A stretch of DNA of 25,022 bases. It comes from DAIUCA01 sp964613675 (lineage in GTDB: Bacteria; Pseudomonadota; Gammaproteobacteria; Competibacterales; Competibacteraceae). Below, in pieces: positions 1 to 9,556 of this stretch (positions are counted from its first letter, which is position 1; each line of letters starts with the position of its first letter). The position numbers were made by a program, and so were the translations under genes. Under the pieces are notes generated by a model. It was not told where the DNA came from, searched no databases, and saw only the letters and a program-made list of their open reading frames with translations. The stretch spans positions 1 through 25,022 of the forward strand of contig CAZTIH010000031.1 of assembly GCA_964613675.1 (NCBI GenBank), given 5' to 3'.

Positions 1-2
1 TC

Positions 3-2372
3 GGTGATTTCGGACGGCGCCTGATTCGTGCGGGCTACGAACCCGATACCTACGTCACGACGGGCAATGCGTTATCAGTAGCAGCGGGCCGTCTGGCGTA
101 CCACTTCGGGTTAACGGGCCCCGCGATTTCCGTCGATACGGCCTGCTCGGCGTCGTTGGTAGCGTTACACCTCGCGATTCAGAGTTTGCGCGCGGGGGAG
201 TGCGATTTCGCTTTGGTGGGGGGAGTCAACCTCATTCTCGATGCAGGCAACACCATTGGGTTCTCCAAGGCGCGGATGTTGAGTGCGGACGGTCGCTGCA
301 AGACTTTCGACGCTACGGCGGATGGTTACGGTCGGGGCGAGGGCGCGGGGGTCGTGGTGCTCAAGCGGTTATCCGACGCCCAACAAGCGGGGGATCCCAT
401 TCGCGCACTGTTGATGGGTTCTGCTGTTAATCAAGATGGCGCGAGCGGCGGGTTGACCGTTCCAAGTGGGCCGGCACAGGTGCGCGTGATTCGAGCGGCG
501 TTGCAACAGGCGGGCATTTCGCCTCAACAAGTGGGGTATGTCGAAGCCCACGGCACGGGAACCGCGTTGGGCGATCCCATCGAATTGCACGCGCTAGGCG
601 AAGTTTTTCACGAACATTCCCCCGAATCGCCTCTGTGGCTGGGTTCGGTCAAAACGCACATCGGTCACTTGGAGACAGCGGCGGGCATTGCGGGGCTGAT
701 CAACGCGGTGTTGGCGCGACAGCAGGGACAAATCCCACCCCACCTTCATTTTCACACCCCCAATCCCAAGGCGGACTGGTCACAACTGCCCGTTGCGGTC
801 GTCACGCAACTGACCGCGTGGCCCGACCAGCGCCCTTATGCGGGGGTCAGCAGTTTTGGGTTTAGTGGCACAAATGCGCATGTGATTGTGGGGCCAGCCC
901 CGAGCATTCCTGCCGAAACCACGCCGACGGTGCCCTTAATTCTCCCCATTTCGGGGCACACAGACGCTGCATGTCGTGAATTGGCACAAAAATGGTGCAA
1001 CCGACTGTCTTCCGCACCCGTCGATCTCGCCCACGCCTGTCAAATTGCCGCGCGGGGGCGTTCGCACTTGACTTACCGTACGGCGCTCAACCCGTTGACT
1101 CAAGAAATTCTGCCCATTCAATCGGTTACTCAACCCATTGCGTTCGCCTTCACCGGTCAAGGGAGCCAGTATCCCCAGATGGGACGCACGTTGTATGCGG
1201 CGTTTCCAGTGTTTCGGACGGCTTTAGATGAAGCTGCTCGGTGGGTGTCGCCTCAAAATAGGGCTTTGATTGATTGGTTGCACAGTGAAGATGCATCGGC
1301 CCTTGCACAAACCCAGATCGCGCAACCGTTATTGGTGGCTTTTGCCTACGGTTTACTGCGTTTGTGGGCGAGTTGGGGCATTCAACCGACGGCGGTTATC
1401 GGTCACAGCATTGGTGAATTAGGGGCGGCGATGGCAGCAGGCGCGTTATCTCCCGAAGCGGCGGTGAAATTGGCGACGGAACGGGGACGGTTGATGCAGC
1501 AATGTCCCTCGGGCGCGATGATTTCGCTGACGGCTTCCGTGGAAACGGTCACACCTTGGTTGACGGATGGCGCGGGGGTCGTGGCGATTAATGGCGTACG
1601 GCGAACCGTTGTAGGCGGCACGGCAGCGGCGGTAGCCCAAGTAGAAGCGGCGGCAAAACAATTAGGGGGGGTACGGGTTACGCCATTACGGGTCTCTCAT
1701 GCGTTTCACAGCCCGTTACTTGCGCCGATGGTGACGGAATTTCGCGCTTTTGCGGCGCAATTCTCGTTTTCCCCCCTGCAATTGCCGTTCTACTCCACGG
1801 TCACCGGCGAACAAATATCCCACCTCGATGCGGACTATTTTGCGCGACAAATCACTGCCCCTGTGCAATTTTTATCTGCGGTCGAAGTAGCCCAAAAAAA
1901 TCAAAGTTATCAATGGCTTGAGATCGGCTCAAATGCAACTTTGACGATCTTGGGACAGGAGATCAGTGGGGACTGGTGGGCGTCGCTGTCGTCCAATCCC
2001 ACGCAGCATTTGGAGGATTTGGGGCGAGCATTGGGACGACTGTACAGCTTGGGGGCCAATCCAAATTGGGCGACGATTTACCCGATGAACAAGCGCCCGT
2101 TGGATGCGCCGCACTATGCGTTTCAGCGGCAGCGTCACAGCATTTTGGACGATTTCGCTTTACAGGATACCCCAACGACAGCGGCGTTATCGCCCTGTGA
2201 ACCTGTTCTCAAAACGCCCTCGGAGACGTTACCTCTCCCCCCCCCCACGGCATCGAATCCCTCCGACATTACACCGCTGATGCAACAGCAATTAGCGGTA
2301 ATGAATGACTTAATTATGCGCCAATTAACCCTCATTAAATCTATTCAAATAGGCCCGCAAAATGATGAATAA
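3..2372 (+). CDS. Polyketide synthase KS-AT protein, 5' partial, lacks an ACP
   Basis: The reading frame is open from the left edge, so the start lies outside the window. First comes most of a ketosynthase: the active-site Cys is in DTACSAS (codon 144-146), followed by the two His motifs EAHGTGT and KTHIGH and by GFSGTNAHV. Then comes an acyltransferase with GQGSQ, the nucleophile motif GHSIGE (Ser codon 1407-1409) and HAFH (1698-1709), the last typical of malonyl-CoA selection. A post-AT YAFQRQRH linker follows. There is no KR, DH or carrier protein. The last ~70 residues are a Pro-rich linker and a Gln/Leu/Met helix (MQQQLAVMNDLIMRQL). Known role: KS condenses the acyl chain with a malonyl unit loaded by AT. 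The missing ACP is probably the one opening the 9557-18226 protein, whose ACP-AMT linker carries a similar helix. The stop overlaps the next gene by 11 nt. This part is visibly GC-richer than the rest of the cluster. Confidence 0.93.
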   Translation, partial: GDFGRRLIRAGYEPDTYVTTGNALSVAAGRLAYHFGLTGPAISVDTACSASLVALHLAIQSLRAGECDFALVGGVNLILDAGNTIGFSKARMLSADGRCKTFDATADGYGRGEGAGVVVLKRLSDAQQAGDPIRALLMGSAVNQDGASGGLTVPSGPAQVRVIRAALQQAGISPQQVGYVEAHGTGTALGDPIELHALGEVFHEHSPESPLWLGSVKTHIGHLETAAGIAGLINAVLARQQGQIPPHLHFHTPNPKADWSQLPVAVVTQLTAWPDQRPYAGVSSFGFSGTNAHVIVGPAPSIPAETTPTVPLILPISGHTDAACRELAQKWCNRLSSAPVDLAHACQIAARGRSHLTYRTALNPLTQEILPIQSVTQPIAFAFTGQGSQYPQMGRTLYAAFPVFRTALDEAARWVSPQNRALIDWLHSEDASALAQTQIAQPLLVAFAYGLLRLWASWGIQPTAVIGHSIGELGAAMAAGALSPEAAVKLATERGRLMQQCPSGAMISLTASVETVTPWLTDGAGVVAINGVRRTVVGGTAAAVAQVEAAAKQLGGVRVTPLRVSHAFHSPLLAPMVTEFRAFAAQFSFSPLQLPFYSTVTGEQISHLDADYFARQITAPVQFLSAVEVAQKNQSYQWLEIGSNATLTILGQEISGDWWASLSSNPTQHLEDLGRALGRLYSLGANPNWATIYPMNKRPLDAPHYAFQRQRHSILDDFALQDTPTTAALSPCEPVLKTPSETLPLPPPTASNPSDITPLMQQQLAVMNDLIMRQLTLIKSIQIGPQNDE
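2237..2246 (+). repeat. Homopolymer tract of ten C within the KS-AT gene
   Basis: Ten consecutive C bases code for part of the Pro-rich linker (LPLPPPT) between the AT domain and the C-terminal helix. The frame stays open for ~125 nt beyond the tract and encodes a sensible amphipathic helix, so the length as assembled looks right. Tracts of this size are prone to slippage and to sequencing error. Confidence 0.8.
2362..2372 (+). promoter_or_regulatory. Overlapping stop/start (ATGATGAATAA), translational coupling
   Basis: The stop codon of the KS-AT gene (2370-2372) lies inside the first codons of the following NRPS gene, which can start at ATG 2362 or ATG 2365. A weak AGG at 2351-2353 lies 8 nt before ATG 2362 and favours that start. 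The overlap suggests coupled translation of the two genes. Confidence 0.6.
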
Positions 2373-5300
2373 AAAGCTCGTTCACAGTGTATTTGAGAAT
2401 TGCGTCGAGCGCTCTCCGAATCACTGGGCGCTTGAATTTCGCAATCAGCGAATGACCTACCGCGAATTAAACGAATTGGCGAATCGTATAGCGCACGGAT
2501 TAAAGTCTCGCGGCGTGGGTGAAAATGCCGTGATTGGCTTGGGATTGACGCCGAGTGCGGACTATATCGCGGCGTTATTGGGGGTGCTGAAAACCGGGGC
2601 GGCGTTTGTACCGCTGGACATGGCCGCACCCGATGCCAGATTGCGTTACTTATTGACGAAAGCCTCCCCAGCGTTCGTATTAACGGATGTGACGCAAAAA
2701 ACGCGATTCACCGAATTAGGCGCACGGGCAACCGAATTAGCACAATGTCAAACCGATGAAACGGTAAATCCACCGCTCATGGGACGGGATGACGGATTAG
2801 CGTATTTATTATTTACTTCGGGTTCGACGGGGCATCCCAAAGCGATTGCAGGACGTCACAAGGGATTGAGCCATTTTATTCACTGGGAGATGAAGGAATT
2901 TGCGCTAGACGCTCAGACGCGGGTGAGTTGGCTGGCGGCCCCAACTTTTGATGTGAGTTTACGGGACATTTTTGCGGGATTATTGAGTGGTGGCTGTGTG
3001 TGCATTCCGAATGAGGAAACACGCCGTCAACCGCGTCAACTCATTGATTGGCTTGAACAATCGGCGGTTAATCTCATACACGCCGTACCGTCCTTAATCC
3101 GCCTGCTGACCCGCGAACTGGCTCAACGCCCCGTGCCTCAACTGACAGCTTTGAAGCGACTGTTATTTGCAGGGGAACCGCTTTGGGGACGGGACGTACT
3201 CGCGTTTCGTCAGGCAGTTGGGAACCACATAGAATTGGTCAATTTATATGGCCCTTCAGAGACCACATTAGCCAAAGCGTTTTACCGAATTGGCGAAATT
3301 CAAGATCCCCAAATGATGATTCCGATTGGGCATCCGATTAGCAATACAGCACTGGTAATTTTACGGGGCAATCAATTAGCGAATCTCGGTGAAATTGGCG
3401 AGCTTTGTATTCGCACTCCGTTTCGCAGCTTGGGCTATTATCGGGATGACGAATTAACTGCGCAGTACTTTGTTCCAAACCCGTTAAACCCCGACGATCC
3501 TCACGATATTATTTACAAAACAGGGGACATGGCGCGGTATTTACCCGACCAAGCCGTGCAATTGTTGGGGCGTCGGGATCAGCAAGTTAAGATTAATGGG
3601 ATTCGCATTGAATTAGCCGAAGTCGAACAGGCGATCAATCAGGCGCCAGGGCTGACGCAATGTGTGGTGCAGTCGATTAAATCGGGAGACGATTTACGGT
3701 TATGCGCATACTTTACGGCGGAGACCGAATTAGCACCCCACGAATTACGTGAATTTGCGCTATCGCAATTACCGACGGCATTGATTCCACATTTTTTTGT
3801 GCGATTAACCGAAATGCCGCTCAATTTGCACGGCAAAATCGACCGAGCGGCGTTACCAAAACCCGAGGGGTTGCTGTATTTACACACCCCCTATGAGGCA
3901 CCAAAAACCGAATTAGAACAAATACTTGCGACTATTTGGGGCGATCTTTTGGGGCTAACGCAAACCAGCGTAGCGCACCGATTTAACGAGCTTGGCGGTG
4001 ACAGTTTGCGGGCCATTCGTTTGGTGGGCCGCATTCAACGGGAATTGAACTGTGAGTTATCGCTAAAGGACTTTTTTGAACACCCCACGATTCGGGATTT
4101 AGCGACATTTTTGGAAGCCGCCGCCCTGGGGGGACACGATGAGATTCATACGGCACCGATGGCGGATCACTACGCGGCATCGCCAGGACAGCGGCGGCTA
4201 TGGGCGCTGTGGCGCATGGGGATTGCCTCGACGGCCTACAATTTGCCGGCGAGTTTGCGACTTACTGGCCCCTTAGATCGGGCCAAATTGGCGAGGGCCT
4301 GGCAGGAAGTCGTTAATCGCCACGAAGCGTTGCGCACGACCTTCTTAGAAGTGGACGGCCAACCGGTTCAGAAAATTGCCTCCTTTTGGGAAGCTGAATT
4401 AGTGGAGGTCGATTTACGCCAAACAGAGGATCCATTAGCGGCGGCATTAGCCCGAGCGAAAGCCAATCAACAGCGCGAATTTAATTTAATGGACGGCCCA
4501 CTTTGGCATGTCGAATTAGGGCAATTAGGCGAACAAGATTTTGTTCTGTTATTCAATATTCATCACATTATTTCGGATGGTTGGTCACTAGAGGTCATTA
4601 TCGACGAAATAATGGCGTTTTATCGGGATGAATTACGTCCCGCATTAGCCGTGCAATACAAAGACTATTGCCACTGGTTGAATACCCATCTTGCAAATGC
4701 AGAAAGCGGCGATTATTGGCGTAATGAATTAGCGGGAGAATTGCCGCGTTTGCATTTAGCGACCGACTTCCCTCGTCCGGCAGTTCAAACTTTTCGGGGC
4801 GATACGGTTCATTTCGATCTCGATAAGGCTGGATGGGGGAGCCTATTACAGCTCGCACAGGGACACGACATTAGCCGATTTAGCCTATTGTTGACGCTAG
4901 TTAAAGGCTTATTACAACGCCTAACGCATCAAACAGAATTAGTCATTGGGATTCCCGTTGCTGGGCGTCATCATTATGCGCTTGAAAACCAGATTGGGTA
5001 TTACACGAATACGCTCGTGTTACGCGAAATGATTGATATAAAACAGGACCTAACAAGTTGGCTAAAAACCAATCAATTACGCTTAAATATGGCGCTTAAT
5101 CATCAACTTTACCCATTTGATCACTTGGTTGACGAATTAGCCCCTGTACGCGATATGAGTCGAGCGCCGTTATTCGATGTCATGGTCGTTTTGCAGGATG
5201 ATCGCACTGCCAATTTGCAACTTCCTAGTGTACAGGTCACTGAGTTTTTGAGTGAAAACCACTGGGAAATCAGTCGTTTTGATTTGTTTTTCCATTTTGA

Positions 5301-8300
5301 GATACAGGGCGACGGTTTACGACTCAATCTCAATTTTAATTCGGATTTATATCGGCGAGAAACCGCAAACCAACTTGTTCAAGCGCTCAACAATTTAATT
5401 CAGCAATTAGCCTTTAATGACACGCTGAAAAACGCCCCCATTAGCCAATGGCCGATGACCGATTCAGCAACTGAAATGCAGCTATTGAAATGGGGAAAAG
5501 GTCAATCGTGCGCCTTACCCTTTGAAACGCTAGTTTTAGGGTTTGATGCACAAGTTTTGAAATCCCCCACCCAAATTGCAATTTGCGATGAATTTGGGCA
5601 ATTAAGTTACAGTGAATTACACGCAAAAGCGCGTTACTTGGCTGCCCAAATAACCCCTTGGATTAATACAGGCGACCGAATTGGCGTTTTGGGACGACGC
5701 AATAACCAATGGATTATCGAACTATTAGCCGTTTTGTATGCAGGTGGCGTGTATGTTCCTTTAGATCCCGAGATGCCCCTCCAACGTCGTGAAAAAATCG
5801 CGGCAAAATGCGCGCATTTATTTGATCAGTTAACGGAAAAACTTGCCTTCTCTTCGCCGAAAACGCGCGATTTACCCTGCATTCAATCGCCCGATTTAGC
5901 CTATGTTTTATTCACTTCGGGATCGACTGGAGAACCCAAGGGTGTGATGGTCAGTCACGAAGCGTTTTGCAATATGATTTACGATCAAATTAACGGTTTT
6001 GGGATTTTGCCAACTGACCGAGTCGTGCAATTCGCAGCCCCGTCATTTGATGCGAGTTTATCGGAAATTTTTATGGCGCTATTAAGCGGAGCAACGCTTA
6101 TTTTAACGCCCAAAACCATNNNNNNNNNNAAACCATCATTAGTGGTGGAGTATCATTTGTCGACTTTTGTGCGGATCAAAAGATCACCGTCGCGACCCTG
6201 CCGCCCTCTTATTTGAAAGCTCTGAACCACCCATTACCTAGCCTGCGCGTCATCATTACAGCGGGCGAGGCAGCGATTCCCAGCGATGCGATGCGTTATG
6301 CCCAAGACCAAGATCGCGCCTATTTCAACGCTTATGGCCCCACGGAAACGGCGGTTTGTGCCAGTTACTATCGGGTGCAACCTGACGATGATTTACGAGC
6401 TGGGGTTCCAATTGGCGCGGCGGTGAGCAATACGCAAATTTTGTTGCTTGACCCGTCAGGCAATTTAGTTGCTCCCTTTGCTGAAGGCGAAATTTGCATT
6501 GCAGGCAAAGGTTTAGCAAAAGGCTATTTGGATGATTTATTTCGTACCGATCAAAAATTTATCGAGCATCCTCGATGGGGTCGCCTCTACAAAACGGGGG
6601 ATCGCGGGCGGTGGCTGGACGCGGGAAAATTGTTGTTTCTGGGACGGGCGGACGATCAAATAAAAGTCAATGGTCAGCGTGTCGAATTAGGCGAAATTAC
6701 GGCCGCATTAGCGAATCACCCACAAATTCAAAATGCAGCAGTTATTCAGGACGAGATAAATGGCCAATTGCTGGCTTATGTAACGCGGCGTCAGGCGATC
6801 GAATTATGGCCGTCAATTGCGGAATTTTATGTGTATGACGACATTGTTTATCGCTCAATGGCCACGGATGAAGGACGCAATTTGCGTTACAAAAAGGCAT
6901 TTTCGCGGTATTTGGCGGGCAAAACGGTGCTGGAAGTGGGGCCCGGACCCGAATTGATCTTGAGTCGTTTTGCGCTGGCGGCCGGCGCGAAAAAAGTTTA
7001 CGCCGTAGAATTATTGGCAGAAACCTACCGTAAAGCGAACGCCATGATTGACCGTCTCAATTTAGGCGATCAAATTACTCTAATTCACGGAGATGCAAGG
7101 GAAATCGAATTACCTGAACAAGTCGATTATTGTATTTCAGAAATTGTAGGGGCAATTGGTGGTTCTGAAGGAGCTGCCATGATTATTAACGCGGCCCGTC
7201 GCCATTTGAGAGACGGGACAAAGATGTTGCCCAAACGTAGTGTTACTCAACTGGTGGCTGTCGAATTAAACGAAGCCCAATTCAATTACGAGTTTTCACC
7301 AATCGCCGCTCATTATGTAGAACAAATATTTGCGCAAAATGGCAGCCCATTCGATTTGCGACTGTGTGTCAAACATTTACCCGACGAGGCCATGCTTTCG
7401 ACGGTAGGGATTTTAGAGGATTTGGATTATACCCATCCTATGTCATTGACGGATCAGCATTTTATCGAGTTAAACCTCACCAAAACCGGAACGATGAACG
7501 GATTTATGGCTTGGCTCAACTTATTTGTCGATGACGATTTATGCGTGGATATTCGCCAACAGACAGGCAGTTGGCAGCCAATTTACTGGCCCATTTCGAC
7601 GGCAGGGATTGCCGTTAGTGCAGGAGATCGAATTAGCGGCAAAATCACTCGTTTTAGTGAAAATGGATTTAATCCTGACTTTCGTTTTCAAGGAGTTATT
7701 CACCGACAGAACGCCGAAGCTATTGCAATAGAGACTGAATTACTTCACCGAAGCAACGTGTATCGGGGCAACGAGTTTTATCAAAAATTATTCGGAAAGG
7801 GGATTATTCAACGGGCATCTGAATTAGATGAACATCAAGTACGACATCATTTGGCAAATCAATTGCCCAGCGCATGGATTCCCCAACGCATTATCACGCT
7901 AGAAAATTTACCGTTAACTATCAGTGGGAAATTGGACAAGCAGGCATTGCCCAAACCGCGTGAGAGCTTGGAAAAAGCGGCTCCGCAGAACGAAAAACAG
8001 GCGTTACTAGTTCACATCTGGGAAGCCGTATTAGGTCGCTCGGTTGGGATTTACGACCACTTTTTTCAAATGGGTGGCGATTCCATTAAAGCAATTCAAA
8101 TCAGTAGTAAACTAAGAGAAGCGGGCTACCGATTAGATGTACGTGATCTATTTCTACAGCCCACAATTGCAGAATTAGCCTTGTCATTAAATTCCCTAGC
8201 GATAGCACATTTTGAGGAAGTCGAATTAGCTCCATTAATGCCGATTCAACAGTGGTTACTGACCGAACTTCAACATCCTGAACCCCATCACTTCAACCAA

Positions 8301-9545
8301 AGTGCAATCATTTATGCGAGTGAATTCAATGAACTAGCCTTGCAAACCGCCTTGAATCATCTATTTGCGCACCATTCGGGTTTGCGGTTGCAATTCATAC
8401 AAAATGGCGAAGAATGGCAACAACGCATTATGCCCATAAGCGAATTACCATTGACGGTTATCGAATTAAACAATCGCGATGAATTGATGGTACAAATTAG
8501 CGAAATCCAGGGGAGTCTAAATTGGCAAGCTCCGCTAATTAAACCTGTACTCTTTAAATTACCCGGTGAATCAGCACTATTATTAGCCGTTCACCATTTA
8601 ATCATCGACGGTGTGTCATGGCGAATCGTGCAAGAAGACTTGGCGACTGCTTACGACCAAGCCTGCCAAGATCGTGCGATTGAATTAACGCCTACAACAG
8701 ATTCAATTTGCCGAATTGCACGCCAATTAACCACAGTGAATTACCCCACTGATTATTGGAAAACGCTATTAAATCAGCCCGTCTCACATGGAACACGATT
8801 GAGTACTGCTAATGCAAATTTTGCTAATTTGGTGTCCACCGAATTAAAACTGGATACTCATAAAACCGATCAGCTATTCAACGCTACTCAAACCTATCGC
8901 AACCGCATCGACGAATTATTACTGCTGGCGTTTGCATTAGCCCTTCGGGAATGGCATCAAGGGGATGCCACATTAATCGAATTGGAGAGTCACGGACGGG
9001 TACATTTGCCTGAGGAGTTAGACGCGAGTCGCACAGTAGGCTGGCTAACGAGTGCGTATCCGTTTCGACTAAGTTTAAGCGAGGGCGACTTAGGCCAACA
9101 GCTAAAATCTCTCAAAGAAGCGATCCGTCGAGTACCCGAAAATGGCTTGAGTTACGGGGTGTTACGCTATTTACAAGCTCATCAGGACATGGCGTCCAAA
9201 CCGCTCATTGGTTTTAATTATCTTGGCGAACTGACCAGCCAGTTGACTGAGAATTGGCGCTTTGATTGGGACGTTGTTGCAAATGTGAGTGCCCAAACCC
9301 CATTACCTCACGAAATTGATTTTTTAGCGTTTTGTGTGGATGGCGAATTACGCATTATTTTGAGCTATGCCGCCACTCATTATGCGATGGAAGAAATGCA
9401 AAAGTTACTCGCCGATTTTGCGCAGTATTTAATCGAAATTAGCCGTTATTGTTTGGCACAAGAACACAGCGAATTAACTCCCTCGGATTTTTCTTATCAG
9501 GGAATCGATTTAGATGATTTAGACCAAATTTTAGCCGATCTTTAA
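2362..9545 (+). CDS. NRPS, A-PCP-C-A(embedded methyltransferase)-PCP-E (crosses an assembly gap)
   Basis: About 2,388 residues once the false gap at 6120-6129 is closed. Domain order with rough residues: A1 3-500 (TSGSTGHPK, YGPSETT, YKTGD, HGKIDR); PCP1 518-585 (GGDSLR, Ser548); C 599-1015 of LCL type (HHIISDGWS near 734); A2 1050-1860, interrupted between A8 and A9 by a methyltransferase (~1479-1800); PCP2 1874-1938 (GGDSI, Ser1902); E 1951-2365 (HHLIIDG, ESHGR, GWLTSAYP, FNYLG). My hand-read specificity codes are DVRHLALLAK for A1 (no confident match; only loosely Ser-like) and DASTIAAVCK for A2 (Phe/Tyr class). The E domain implies a D-aromatic residue. The protein begins directly with an A domain, so A1 needs a C domain from another protein; the lone C at the end of the 9557-18226 protein is the obvious partner. 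The gap splits it into two open frames (2362 to the gap; ~6138-9545), which could be annotated as two genes. It starts inside the KS-AT gene and ends 11 nt before the next. Confidence 0.93.
6120..6129. other. Assembly gap of ten Ns, probably spurious
   Basis: Ten Ns are flanked by the same 7-mer AAACCAT on both sides (6113-6119 and 6130-6136). Removing the Ns and one copy (17 nt) joins the left frame (TPKT) to the right frame (IISGGVSFVDF) with no stop. This restores the A-domain segment up to TLPPSY and the following TAGEA motif, as in other A domains. The contigs therefore overlap, and the gene is intact rather than frameshifted. Check with reads or PCR across the site. Confidence 0.88.
6814..7775 (+). 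other. PRMT-like SAM methyltransferase domain inserted in A2 between A8 and A9
   Basis: This is part of the NRPS gene at 2362-9545. After A8 (GRADDQIKVNGQRVELGE) the A domain is interrupted by ~320 residues before A9 (LPSAWIP) and A10 (SGKLDK). The insert has a SAM-binding motif I (VLEVGPGPELILS), then GAKKVYAVE, then LPEQVDYCISE followed by GAIGGSEG. The two Glu are nine positions apart, the same spacing as the double-E loop of protein arginine methyltransferases. A C-terminal part resembles the PRMT beta-barrel (GTMNGFMAWL, TGSWQPIYWPI, VSAGDRISGKI). Interrupted A domains with N-, O- or S-methyltransferases are established. Which atom this one methylates is not known; O-methylation of Tyr or N-methylation are the simplest guesses. 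Confidence 0.8.
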
Positions 9546-9549
9546 AGGG
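9545..9549 (+). promoter_or_regulatory. Ribosome binding site of the ACP-AMT hybrid gene
   Basis: AAGGG ends 7 nt before ATG 9557 and shares its first base with the stop codon of the preceding NRPS gene. It supports the 9557 start, which places the ACP domain at the extreme N-terminus. Confidence 0.6.
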
Positions 9550-9556
9550 CAACTCG

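Noticed and set aside
6120..6216. Frameshift or pseudogene in the second NRPS gene
   Set aside because: The frame change disappears when the duplicated AAACCAT at the N-run is merged; it is an assembly artefact.
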